Assembly (NCBI GenBank): GCA_013180625.2
Contig: SNVD02011507.1
Coordinates: forward strand, 806,001-870,000
Source of the DNA: Boswellia sacra
Lineage: Eukaryota > Streptophyta > Magnoliopsida > Sapindales > Burseraceae
DNA length: 64,000 bases
Reading direction: 5' to 3'
The notes beneath the pieces are model-generated. The model had not been told where the DNA came from and did no database searches. It saw only the letters and a program-made list of their open reading frames with translations. Shown here piece after piece: positions 1-11,460 of this stretch; position 1 is the first letter of the stretch; the number at the start of each line of letters is the position of its first letter. The position numbers and the translations under genes are program-made.

Positions 1-166
1 TACATGGAGCGCAATAATATGTTGTTGCAGCTCATGCCTATACGTTCTCATCATCAGCTGTACCACCTCGATTAACAATACCATAAATTAAAAATCGTTC
101 TATAAAAAACACCTAGATTGAATTGCCAATGAACAGAGAGTTATATTGGTATACCTTTCGCAACAT
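1..166 (-). CDS. 5' end of an unrecognised gene (partial)
   Basis: Partial gene running off the left edge; function not recognised. On the minus strand an ATG at 166-164 opens a four-codon first coding exon (MLRK, 166-155) ending at a GT donor (AAAG|GTATACC). A possible acceptor (ATCGAG) is followed by exon 2 from 66 to 1, open in phase 0, reading VVQLMMRTYRHELQQHIIAL and on to the edge. Basic and amphipathic residues dominate and no domain can be named. A short first coding exon preceded by a leader with telomere-like repeats (221-242) is common in plant housekeeping genes, such as ribosomal or mitochondrial protein genes, which fits a start here. Only 26 codons are visible, so it could also be a noncoding 5' exon pair. 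Confidence is limited. Confidence 0.35.
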
Positions 167-220
167 TTACCACCAGAAATGCAATCTTAGTTGAGGGTGG
201 GAGCAGAGACCTCTCAGATC

Positions 221-242
221 AGGGTTAGGGTTAGGGCTAGGG
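221..242 (-). promoter_or_regulatory. Telo-box-like repeats in leader/promoter
   Basis: Three consecutive TTAGGG-like units (AGGGTTAGGGTTAGGGCTAG on the plus strand; AACCCTAACCCT on the minus strand) lie 55-75 bases upstream of the partial minus-strand ATG at 166. Telo-boxes (AAACCCTAA) are known near the transcription start of plant translation and growth genes. The position fits the leader of the left-edge gene. A chance interstitial telomere-like repeat is the alternative. Confidence 0.5.
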
Positions 243-299
243 CTTGGTTCTGTCACTTATGTAGTTGTTCTCACGTTTTCGGAAATTTGCAGTTCTACC

Positions 300-3200
300 C
301 TTAAAGGTTCCTTATTTCCGGAAATTGTATAAAATCCTACACAAGTCGTGATTGGACCACCCAAAATTTAAGAAGCCAAAAGCGTGGTCTGATCAAGTGA
401 TGCGGATTGGGTCTTATCTGTCTAGGCTTTAACCAGGGCAACGCCAAGTTCAAGTCAATTTCTAGGATCAGAAATTCAGATTTTTATTCAGAAAACCATA
501 ACATGTAGAGTGTTTCTTATTGAGAAAATATAATAAATCTCATCAATGTCCTACTCATTTTCTGAATAGATAAATATAAATCAGATTCACACATAACTGA
601 CTTGAGGTAGCCAGGGGTACCTCAAGTTCTTTGATATTAAGAGAGTTTGTAGTCTTTCTTCACCAGTGTTCTAACAGCCTTAATTATTGTTGAATGGTTA
701 TGATTTGCAATCATCCAATCTTATGGGCTTTCCAAGTGATAGATGAGTTAGATTCTTATGGCATTTCAAGCAGATCTTTATCAACAGGTTATGGTTCTTA
801 TGTTTTTTGATCTCCAAAGAAAAATCTATCTTTAAAAGGAATAGTTTAGTATGAGATATAGATGTTTAAAAGTTTAGTGTTAAAATTGTTAGTAAAAAGT
901 TTGAGATCTTTTATTCATTTAATAATTATAAACTTTTTCTCATGGGAATCAGTTACTTACGTTTTGTCCGTGTTTGTACGGCAGATAAGAGAAGAGAATT
1001 GCTGCATTTATGAATTCTGAAATGATACAAACGATAGGAGAGAAGCAAGTTGAGGCCTGCCAGGGAGGAGAGCAATGCGGTTGTTGGGCTCTGGCCTGCC
1101 CCGCTAATTCGGCCAAAGCGGCCCACTGCAGACTCAGCCGAATCCACGCGGGGGTTCGGAAATCAACGCGCGGTAAATGAATGAAATTGGGAAAAGGGAA
1201 AGACAATATTAGCATAGCAGGGTAGTTTTCATGAATCTCTCTTAAAGGAGGTAATGAGATTATAAGTTATTGGGGAAGTTGGCAACGGTTGCTTCATTTA
1301 ATTGTTTTTTGGTTGGAAACGAAAAGTGAGGGGTGAGGGTAGCCACGTATGGCCGTTTTTGGAGGCTTAGATAGAAATGGGCCTGACCTCGGACATCAAT
1401 GTCAGGCTCTTGTGCATGGCACATAAAAGCAATCCGATCAGTGTCACAAAATTGGTCCCCACCTGAGGAGGATTGGATTGGATTGAGCAGATTAATCCTT
1501 GGATAAATGGTCCATCATTACTAGCCCAAAGCATTATCATTCAAAACTCAAAAACAATCACAACCATTAGATTAAATCAGCCAATTGCTATTGGGGGACC
1601 ACGATCAGCACCCATTAAATTAAATGAAGGGGGAAAAAAAAAGGTTAGAGGACCCACGATGAAAACTGCTCGTATCCAACAGATGGAATCGATGAGATGA
1701 GTCGAAGGCAGCATCTGCATCTGGTGTGAGGCTTCACCAACTGGTGGTCCCTTACGCTTACCATTATAGCAAATGATGTTACCCATTAACGAAACTCTGC
1801 ACCCCACGAAGCCATGGCCTCACAGATGACTTTCTTTGCATTAATGGGCGCATCGTATCCCCTTCCTTAAATTTGTGGTACCCAGATCTCCAATTCAAGT
1901 GCTTCAAATCTTTGAGTTGCGGCTGGAGACACATCATTCAATCCAATTAACTCATCCCCCATCAATATCTCTCCAACCAAATCATAATCATTCAAGCAGA
2001 AAAAATTGCATTACAATATTTTTCACTAACTTTTTTCTTTTTTTTTCTTTTTTTTTTAGCTTGGCTTATATAAATATAAAATTTATACATACACGTATAC
2101 TAGAGAATTTTTTTTTAGGGGTTTCATTCCTTTCTTGCTTCCTTATCAAATTCGAATGATGGAGGAGGTTTGGTCCAATCATCTGTTAGCCGTATTTTCA
2201 CAATGTTATAGAAGTTATATATAACGTTAATATAGAGAGAGAGAGAGACACACACACACGCATAAGACAAGAGCATAAAATTTCCAGCAAATGTTGACTG
2301 CGTAATAATTTAATCAATTGAATCGACCCATCTTCAAAGCGTGCTTTGCTTGCTGAGTCCAAATTTGTCACTTAGTGGAGAAACTAGCAAAGAACTTTCG
2401 TAAAAGTCTGTCATAGAACATGGTGTTTGCCACTTTTTTGGTTAAAAATTTAATCAACCACCTCCAATTACTATACCAGTAAGATATAGCCACTGATTGA
2501 TTCCTGATTTCTTGGTCAGGGACAAGGAGATGTCAACATGCAAACCCAACCTCCCTTCCCTTTCTTTCCCTAGCTACTTGATATATTCTTTCAAGATAAA
2601 ATCTAAACCCTTTTTTTCTTCGCTCACTGGAAAAAAGATAAAACGAATATATTATATGGATACGTATGTGTATATATTTGATATCATTTCGAAGAATTTT
2701 TCTTCAAAAGCAAAGTGTTTTAAGCTTTTTGTAAAGATTTTGCTTATTGCTTTGGCGATTACATTGTTGACCATATCCACACCATCAGTTTTGTTACGAA
2801 ATGAAACAAACTTGTGCACGGAATTCAGAAGTCAAGCCTGAGATTTAAGCAAAATCTTCTTCTTGTGGGAATAATTTGTCAAGCCCTAAGCAAAGTCTAT
2901 TCATGAACCTAGTCATATCATTGCAGTTCGCAAATTGGATTCTGTTCTTCTATATGTGTACGTGTTTATGGATGTGCGTATATGCTCCAACTCAACTACG
3001 TTTTAGACTAGCGCAAGTCTCTCTTTTACTGTTGTGTTTCATGCTTTATGACAAGTGCTACATACTTTTCGGTCTCGTTTTGCCTTTTGTCACAAGTGAT
3101 TGTGTTTCATGCAGTAACATTATGTTAATCTGAAAGCCTTCTAGAATATGATACCCAAACAAAAAAAATTATCGGAATCTTTTAGTATTGATTTTGTCTT

Positions 3201-6200
3201 TGATTGCTGATGATTAGTCTTTTGCCTAATGGTTATTTTCGTAAAGCACATTTTAGTTGCTTGTATATATTAACTATTGTTAAATCAACTTAGACGGAGA
3301 TTTTCTTTTCAATGACAAAACTTTCTCTAAAATCTTCTTTCTTCGAGTGTCACGCAAAGTCAATCCAATTAAATCTCGATACCCTTTTTATGGTTCACGT
3401 TTGACACATAATATATAGCAACCTAAAAAAAAAAAAAAACCCAATTTACCACGTGTAAACTTCAAATGTTAAAAAAAAGGTTAGGTAGAATAGCAATATT
3501 TTTTTACAAGAAGGCATTGGCATTACGTCTAGTATGTGGGAAATTTGAACACGTTTACAATGAAATGATATAATCAAAGAGGTCAACTACATGGATTAAT
3601 AAGAGCACAAGTCAGCTAATCAAATACGGACACGCAAGTACGATCATAAACGTAAAAGGTTAAGAGAGATGATTGTCGGTGATGATCATGTCAAGGCAGT
3701 GGCTGGCTGTTGCTTTTTGAAAGGAAAAGCCAAAGCCTTTATCCTTCTTTCTTTCTCTTGCGTCAAAACTCCACTGTACAAAAGACATAAAAGCTCACAC
3801 TAAGTGAGAAAGCAAGAGAGAGAGAGAAGGTAAAAGGATTAAAAAATAAAAAGGTTATGTCACTCAAGTTGATTGGACAGTGCAGGCCGGCACTAGGGAG
3901 CAGAGTTTGGTCACCCTCTATACTCAAACCCAGTTTTTGTTTCCTTCAAGGTCCCCACTTCTCTTGGGCTCATAACCAAACCAAACCGTGACCATAACCA
4001 TTACCAAACCAAACCAAACCAAACCCACCTTTCAATTTACTGTTTTTCACTCTTGTTTACTTCACTAATCTATGCAAGTGGATTCCATTCCAATACCAAA
4101 ATTAGGTTAAGTCTCCTTCATTTGCGTGATATGGATTGGATAGCCATTGAAAATGAAGCGCCCCTCGTTCTCGTCTCATGATACATTTTTCATTTTTATA
4201 TTGTTTGTATCAGTTCAAGTCCAACCTCATTAATTATAGATAGTCCGTTTTGATGTGTAAACTAAACTACTATTTGATGCTCAATTTCGGAAATCTAAGT
4301 TCCAAAATGTTAGAATTTGTTGTGCCAATAATTGGGTACTTGCCTACTTGGTAACAAACTTTCATCTAACTTTGAACAAGGCTTGGAGACAAATCACCTA
4401 AACCCGGAGAAAATGGCTTCTTCTACCCCAATCAGCTTTCCAATTAAAATGGGTAAAAGCTAGAGAACTCTCGTATATGATAAAATAATCAAGTCATTTG
4501 ATGGGTAATGATATTCAAACAAACTGTTACATAATTATTCAGTCAATGATGCCCTTTGTAAAGTATCCAATGACCAATGGGTGGGCGCCACCAACAACAG
4601 TAAGTCAAGTAACCCATCAATCCCTTTTTTTTTTTTCAATTTGGTCAACAAATGTTTGCTTTGCCACATATTCATATTCCGTTTCATATTCTTATTGGTT
4701 ACACTTACACATTTTGTACACAACATACATACTGTCACACACTTTGGAGAGGCAGGCGCACATGCATCAGAGAGGGAGAGAGAGATTAATTAACTTTTAA
4801 TTAACAATTAATGATAAGATAATAAAGTTTGATCAGACTCTTCCACTTATTAGAAGCCATTGACAATAACTTTACTCCAATTTAGCTTTTCCATCACGTG
4901 CACCTAATCCATACTTGTCATACGCTAAATTGTCATCTCCTCATGGGTGGATGGGTTGCAATCAAATGCTACATTTATTAATCATTTTACTTAAACCAAG
5001 CTTTCAATTACAACTAATAAACCCTTCAACTTTCCTTTTTCTCCTCTAAACCTTATTTGAGTTAATTCTCCGTATTAAAAGATAGCCCGTTATATATTAA
5101 TATTACCAAATTGTGGCAATGTACTTTTTGATATATTGAGTTTGCAAGTTGTTAAAGGTTTGATTTTGGTGCAATAAATCTCAATAGTAAACTTTAATTA
5201 ACTTGAATATGAATCGAAGACCATTAAATAATAATTACTTCAGAATATGGAATTATACGAAATATATGCAAATGACCCCTAACTTACGGATCAATAAAAT
5301 GTTTATTTTAGTGACTTTGATGTACCATGAAATTATATATGTTTCTTAAACTTTCATTCTCTTAAGTTGAACCCTTCAACCTTACTTGTTAATTATTAAT
5401 TAATTTCTAGATCCATATATGTCATAATCATAAAAAATTTAAATCTAAAACATAAAAATCTAAAAAATTTTCTAAATACAAGTAGACTATAGTTTTTACA
5501 AAGGGAAAAATTGTCATGTTTTTACCATAGATAATCATTGGAAAAGGGATCATGCTGTCGAGAATCTAAGGTTGTTGCATTGTCAATTTAGGTAATTGGT
5601 AGTACAAATTTTGAGCAATTTCAATTGTTTGTACATGAATGCCAAATTTGATGGGTATAGTTGCACCCAAAGAGCAACAAAAGGTGTAGAGCTGTTAAGT
5701 TAAGAATCCATCACCAAATGCATATTGTTGTTGAGAGTTGTCATCAATGGCTTTATTGTTTCAATAATAATAATAATAATAATGCCCCAACTTCATTGTC
5801 GCATATAAGAGCAGTCCCCCTTTGAGCAATAATTGAGTTAAATGATAACTTTATGGTGGGATATGATCTCAGGGGAAGACGTGTACTCAAAAAAGGAAAT
5901 CTTTCTCATATTACAAAATTATAAATATTTATTCATCATATGAAATTAAAGATAGATATTTCAAGCATAGCATAGTATAAAATATTAAATCTTTTGAAGT
6001 AGCTAGTTAGGATATCAGTATTATAGTTGATGTCTCTTAGAACACACGAAAGGTTGCTCTATATATATATATATTTAATTAAATTTAATTAACATTAGCA
6101 TTGACATTGGGCATGGCGCTTCACGTGTAAGGGATTAACATAAATGAGAAGAAGACTAGGTTGGTAAAATAAGAAATGGAGCATTATCAATAACATTTAT

Positions 6201-8053
6201 ATAACAAAGTCATCAGTCCAATAAATTAATATTATCTAACATCAAACAAGGCAAAGATTATGATTAACACGAATTTTATTTATTTCTCCTAGAATTCGAT
6301 TTCCAAAAACACTTCAAAATTACAGCAAAGTCCAAGCCATCCCACTCGAGGGCAAGAGAGATTCCCGGAGAACCAAGCGTGGGCTTAATAATCAAATCCG
6401 TTAGTTTTTAATTTAAATTAATCAACTTCTTTTTTAATCCTAATCGCGATTTCTTACAAGTAATTAATTAATCAAACTCTACGTGCAGGACAACTCAGCT
6501 ACCTTATTGTTTTATTAAATTAACTGATTAATGCCTAAATTTCTGAGCAAAAGATTCAAAAATATTTTAACAAAAACCTTTTTCGCTGTTTCCTAAAATA
6601 AATAATTTTGTATATTTCATTTTCTTTACCTTATAAAAACAGTACATGTAGAGACAAAGCGAGGCTTGCGGTTGCCATCGATAAAGACGCTTACCAACGA
6701 GAGACCAACCAACGGTCAAGATGGTCCCTTTATGTAGCAGAGATCTGGACCGTTCATTTTTTCACTCTCTTTCAGCTTTTTCGACATAAAAACGACAGGT
6801 CCATGGGATGGAGTCCATGCCGAGACAATGAAACCCCATAATACCATGTCCCTTTCACGAACTGACTACACTGCCCCTCATTTATATGGAAGGACGAGGA
6901 AAGTTTGCTTACAGATAAGGGGCATTTTCGTCACCCAATTATTCCATTCCTTTCAAAGGAATCAATCGATTTCTTCTCTTTTCCCTTCTTGTCCGTTCAC
7001 CTGAGGCTGAGGCAGAGGGAGGGGTAATTTCTGTGATTCTTCAGTTATTTTACCATTCATGGTAAAAAGATTTGTTACTGTTAAAACTTTTTTGGATAGA
7101 TGTGTAAACTCGATTCTATTTCAATCATACCGTACTCTGTTAAAAGCCCCTCCTATCTGACGGTTTTGTTTAAATTGCGACGTGCCCTTGTTTGTACTTC
7201 TCTTTCTATTTCTATATTCGTACTTTAATTAATCTAACTAATTTATTATCATTATTTTTTTAAAAATTGTTTTTAGCACCTAATTTTTATTTTAAAAATT
7301 ATTTTTATTTTATTATTATTATTTTGGGTACTCCTGTTGGCTTGTGATAGACTGCAGGCAGTTGGAAGTGAAAAAATTATTAAATACTTTTCATATGTAC
7401 GTATAAGTATAACAGTATTAACAGTAAAAATTATTCGACGGACATGATGTCACAATAACAACAACTTTCACATCAGATCATTCCTCATTATTTTAACCCC
7501 CTCGCTCTCTCTCTTTCTCCCCGGCTTCCCTAACAGCCTCATTTTCACTTCGCTAAGTGGTCCCGTCCATATCCGATCCCCTCAGATCCAGCCGTGCAAC
7601 GCGAATCATGAGATTCCCTTCTCCACCATTCCCCCTACACATGACAACACTTTATCATCTCCCAATAGGACGCGATAATTTGAAAATTTGACACTCGATA
7701 TTTTGGGAAAAACCACTTCTCGCCACATCTGCCATCCTTCCCGCCCCCCCTTCTCTTTCTCAATGCTCTCTTACATACACCCCTTTTCTGCGGCTGCCCG
7801 TGGTCGACTACGGATAAGATCATAAACTCCCACCGTCCATCCAACGGATACAATGAATAGAAAAACACGTGTCGAGATATCAGCCGTCGTAAAGCCTACT
7901 ACTTGACCCCGTTTAACCCTAGTTAAAATCTAACCCAACTAGTTACTTGCATCACATAAAATCCTCATCTATTTCTCTTTTTCTCCTCCTGTACTTGACT
8001 TTTTCTCTCCCTCTCAACTCTCAACTCAGTGCAGAGTTAGCACAAGCTTGTTA
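300..8053. other. Gene-poor upstream region of TIR1
   Basis: No confident gene in about 7.7 kb. The DNA is AT-rich with long A and T runs. Simple repeats are a GA/CA microsatellite (about 2235-2261), ACCAAA repeats (about 3970-4026), ATA repeats (about 5765-5782) and a short TA run (about 6060-6072). An open frame at 2497-2841 (+) ends in a peptide with one hydrophobic segment (residues LFVKILLIALAITLLTI), but has no recognisable family and no supporting exon structure. A minus-strand open frame at 949-1215 has no family either. The last 500 bases hold pyrimidine-rich stretches typical of a promoter and leader for the TIR1 gene. Confidence 0.6.
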
Positions 8054-8071
8054 ATGGCATTTCAGATCTAA
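8054..8071 (+). promoter_or_regulatory. Possible five-codon upstream ORF in TIR1 leader
   Basis: ATG GCA TTT CAG ATC TAA lies about 100 bases before the TIR1 start. It encodes MAFQI and would sit in the leader if transcription starts before it. It may lower translation of the main frame. The transcript start is not known, so this is only a possibility. Confidence 0.3.
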
Positions 8072-8171
8072 GCAGAACAAAACCAGAGAAACCTTCCTTT
8101 CCACTCACTCTATTATTTCACAAGTTTTCATTTTTAAGGGAATTTGGGATTCAAATTTTTGGTTCGATTCC

Positions 8172-11100
8172 ATGTTAAAGAAAATGTCGTACTCGTCCTT
8201 TCCAGAGGATGTGCTAGAGCACGTGTTTTCGTTTGTCCAGTGCGACAAGGACCGGAACGCCATATCGCTGGTGTGCAAGTCGTGGTACGAGATCGAAAGG
8301 TGGTGCAGGCGCCGGATATTCATCGGAAACTGTTACTCGGTCAGTCCACGGATGGTGATCAGACGGTTTCCGGAAGTGAGATCGGTGGAGCTCAAAGGAA
8401 AGCCGCACTTTGCTGACTTTAATTTGGTTCCTGAAGGCTGGGGCGGTGACGTGTACCCTTGGATCGTTGCCATGGTTAATGGGTACCCGTGGTTGGAGGA
8501 GATCAGGCTGAAGCGGATGGTAGTGAGCGACGAGAGCTTGGAGCTGATTGCTAAGTCGTTTAAGAGTTTTAAGGTTTTGGTGTTGAGTTCCTGTGAGGGA
8601 TTCTCTACTCAAGGGCTTGCTGCCATTGCTGCTAATTGCAGGTTAACTTTTAACTTTAAGTGATTGGTTGCTTGTGTTGAGTGGTTGTGTATATTATAAT
8701 AAATGTGAAAAGATCTCTTATTTTATTTTAGTAAAATGTTTTGACTGGCTACTCTTAATGGCATGAAACTCGAGTACATTTTTAGTGATTTGGTTGTGTT
8801 GGTTTGTCATATTCGATTTTTATGAGGGGAAAAAGAAAAAGAAAAAACTTCGTTATGTTTGCTTCAGCTACGGCTGGGTTAATTTCTATGTTCTGTCAGT
8901 AGATTTGGAATCCGTAAAATGTGGACTTTTTGTTTCTGATTTTGGCTACCTTTGTTTCTGCTTTTGTTTCTCTCCGGTCTTAGATCTGCTGAGGGCTTGT
9001 TCTTTAAATGGATAATGTCGAAATCTAGTCAGGTTCACTTGTGATTTCTTTTTCTATTTCCAACTTTCTTAGTTATTAATAAAATGCTATGTGGGGTTAG
9101 GCTATTTTTAGTTTTCGATGTGTGCTTCTAGGACAATGTGGGTTTTGTTTTGGATTCTTCAGTAAGATTCTCCTTTACTTGCTTCATATGGATGTAGATG
9201 GGAGGGTGGTTCTTTCGTTTGCTTCCTTTTAATTATTCTTCAAGTTGTTGCCCTGAAGATTCTGATAATTAATTACTGGAAATTGGCTTTTGGTTTTAGT
9301 GGACAAATCTGAATGCTTTTTTTTTTTTTCCCTAATCATCTGCTAGACTTGGAATCTTATAAATGTAAGCTTTATTTTTGTTATTTCTTTTGATATAATA
9401 TTTTTCATAAAAGAATAAAGGACAAGTGGCTTTGTTTCTTACTGAGCGCAACTTTAATAAGGCAGTCTAGTTGTTGTCGATAACAATGATGGTAACGAAC
9501 TGCTAAGTTTTGCATATTGTTTATTGTCTATCTTTTATGTTTTACCTTTTGTGTTCATGTTAGCCCGTGTGTTAAAATGGTACTGCCATTGTTGTTTCAT
9601 CTTTTGTAAGTATACTTTTCTTACTGTGTTGAACCTTGTCATCTTGTTTGGTGATGCAGGAATTTGAGGGAGTTGGACTTGAGGGAGAGTGAAGTCGAGG
9701 ATGTGAGCGGGAATTGGCTGAGCCACTTTCCTGATACATTCACGTCACTTGTATCTCTTAACATTTCATGCTTAGGGTCTGATGTTAGTTTCTCAGCTCT
9801 TGAGCGCTTGGTTGGTAGGTGTCCGAATCTGAGGACTCTCCGGCTCAACCGTGCTGTACCTCTTGACAAGCTTGCCAACCTGCTTCGCCGGGCACCTCAG
9901 CTGGTTGAGTTGGGCACGGGTAACTATTCGGCTGATTTGCGTGCAGATACCTTCTCGAATCTACATGGAGCTTTTACAGGTTGTAAAGAACTTAAGAGCC
10001 TGTCTGGGTTATGGGATGTGGTCCCTGCTTACCTTCCAGCAATTTATTCGGTTTGCCCTGGACTAACGTCGTTGAATTTGAGTTATGCTATTATGCAAAG
10101 CCCTGATCTTATCAAGCTTGTTGGTCTGTGTCCAAATTTGCAGCGCTTTTTGGTAAGTTTGCTCTTGTTTAAAAATTTTTAACAAGTTTCTGTCATCTCA
10201 TTACGCAGCACTTGCCATGCATGCAAAAGCTTGAGCATAAAACAGCAGTGGAGTTACCCTTCTTGAATAACGTATTACAGAATGTAGACTAATAGTTTCA
10301 TTTAGAGTTAGAATGCTGGGCATTTTGAAGTTTTAGGATGGGGACTCCATATGTAGTTGTTCTCTCAGCATGTCTGGCACCTGCTTTGGGTATTGCTTTC
10401 ATACAAGTCTCAAATGCTTTTGCTATTTGCAGGTATTGGATTATATTGAGGATAATGGCCTTGAAGCTGTTGCTGCTTCTTGCAAGGACCTGCGAGAATT
10501 GAGGGTATTTCCATCTGAGCCATTTGGTGTGGAGCCAAATGTATCCTTGACAGAACGAGGCCTTGTCTGCGTTTCTGAGGGTTGTACTAAGCTTGAGTCG
10601 GTTCTCTATTTCTGCCGCCGAATGTCTAATGAAGCTTTGGTTACCATTGCTAGGAACCGTCCTAATATGACTCGTTTTCGTCTTTGTATTATTGAGCCCC
10701 GAACTCCTGATTACCTAACCGACCAGCCACTGGATGTTGGTTTTGGAGCCATTGTTGAGCACTGCAAGGATCTCCGACGTCTTTCCCTCTCTGGTCTCCT
10801 CACAGATCGTGTCTTTGAGTACATTGGAACTTTTGCTAAAAAGTTGGAAATGCTTTCTGTGGCTTTTGCTGGAGACAGTGATTTGGGACTCCATCATGTG
10901 CTGTCTGGCTGTGAAAGCCTTCGGAAACTAGAGATTAGGGACTGTCCCTTTGGGGACAAGGCTCTTTTGGCCAATGCTGCAAAGCTGGAGACAATGCGAT
11001 CCCTTTGGATGTCTTCGTGTGACGTGAGTTTTGAAGCATGTAAGCTGCTAGGTCGGAAGATGCCCAGGCTGAATGTTGAAGTTATCGATGAGAGGGGACC

Positions 11101-11230
11101 TCCAGATTCTAGGCCGGAAAACCTTCCTGTTGAGAAGCTTTACACATACAGGACTGTTGCTGGGCCAAGATTTGATATGCCTGATTTTGTGTGGAATATG
11201 GATGAAGAATCTGCACTGAGGCTTTCTTGA
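8172..11230 (+). CDS. TIR1: Auxin receptor F-box protein TIR1
   Basis: F-box subunit of the SCF-TIR1 ubiquitin ligase in the nucleus. Auxin glues Aux/IAA repressors to its leucine-rich repeat pocket, leading to their ubiquitination. Three exons are visible: 8172-8641, 9660-10152 and 10433-11230, with GT-AG borders and continuous phase, giving 586 residues (Arabidopsis TIR1 has 594). The F-box covers about residues 8-50 ([13 protein letters not shown]...[10 protein letters not shown]). [12 protein letters not shown] (about 75-86) carries the inositol hexakisphosphate and auxin-pocket residues Lys, His and the two Phe. [10 protein letters not shown] and LSLSGLLTD, holding the auxin-contacting Arg and Ser, are intact, as is [11 protein letters not shown] near the C-terminus. 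The start MLKK aligns with MQKR of Arabidopsis TIR1. It is closer to TIR1/AFB1 than to AFB2/3. One oddity is LQRFL at the exon 2 end where Arabidopsis TIR1 has LQRLW. A miR393 site lies in exon 3. Confidence 0.97.
10989..11009 (+). promoter_or_regulatory. miR393 target site in TIR1 coding sequence
   Basis: The 18 bases CAATGCGATCCCTTTGGA (10992-11009) are perfectly complementary to positions 1-18 of miR393. Only the 5' end of the site, opposite the miRNA 3' end, is imperfect. It lies in the codons for TMRSLWMSS in the LRR region, the known conserved position of miR393 cleavage in TIR1/AFB2/AFB3. This predicts post-transcriptional repression and possible secondary siRNAs. Confidence 0.93.
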
Positions 11231-11454
11231 CGGATCTTTGGGCAATCTAAGCTTCATAATGAGAACCCCTTGGAATATGTAGCAGGTACATGCTCTATAT
11301 GCTACTAATTGTTTCACATTTAATTTTCTGTAGCTTAATATAATTGCAGCCCTTATTGGAATGTGGACAAGATAAGGAGGGTATACAGAGGCTCAAGAGC
11401 TCGATTGCCATTCATTTTACACTTGGCTGAGCTGTTGCATACCGACTAGTAACT

Positions 11455-11460
11455 AATAAA
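11455..11460 (+). terminator. Candidate TIR1 polyadenylation signal
   Basis: An AATAAA hexamer lies 225 bases after the TIR1 stop, followed by GT/T-rich sequence (TTGTTGTTGTTGTG). Distance and context fit a plant 3' end, but other weaker signals exist nearby. Confidence 0.45.

Noticed and set aside
949..1215. Minus-strand 88-residue open frame
   Set aside because: No family resemblance, no supporting splice pattern, and overlapping frames of similar length; probably chance.
2497..2841. 114-residue frame with one hydrophobic segment
   Set aside because: The hydrophobic part looks like a membrane helix, but the rest is low-complexity and no homologue is recognised; kept only as a note in the intergenic entry.
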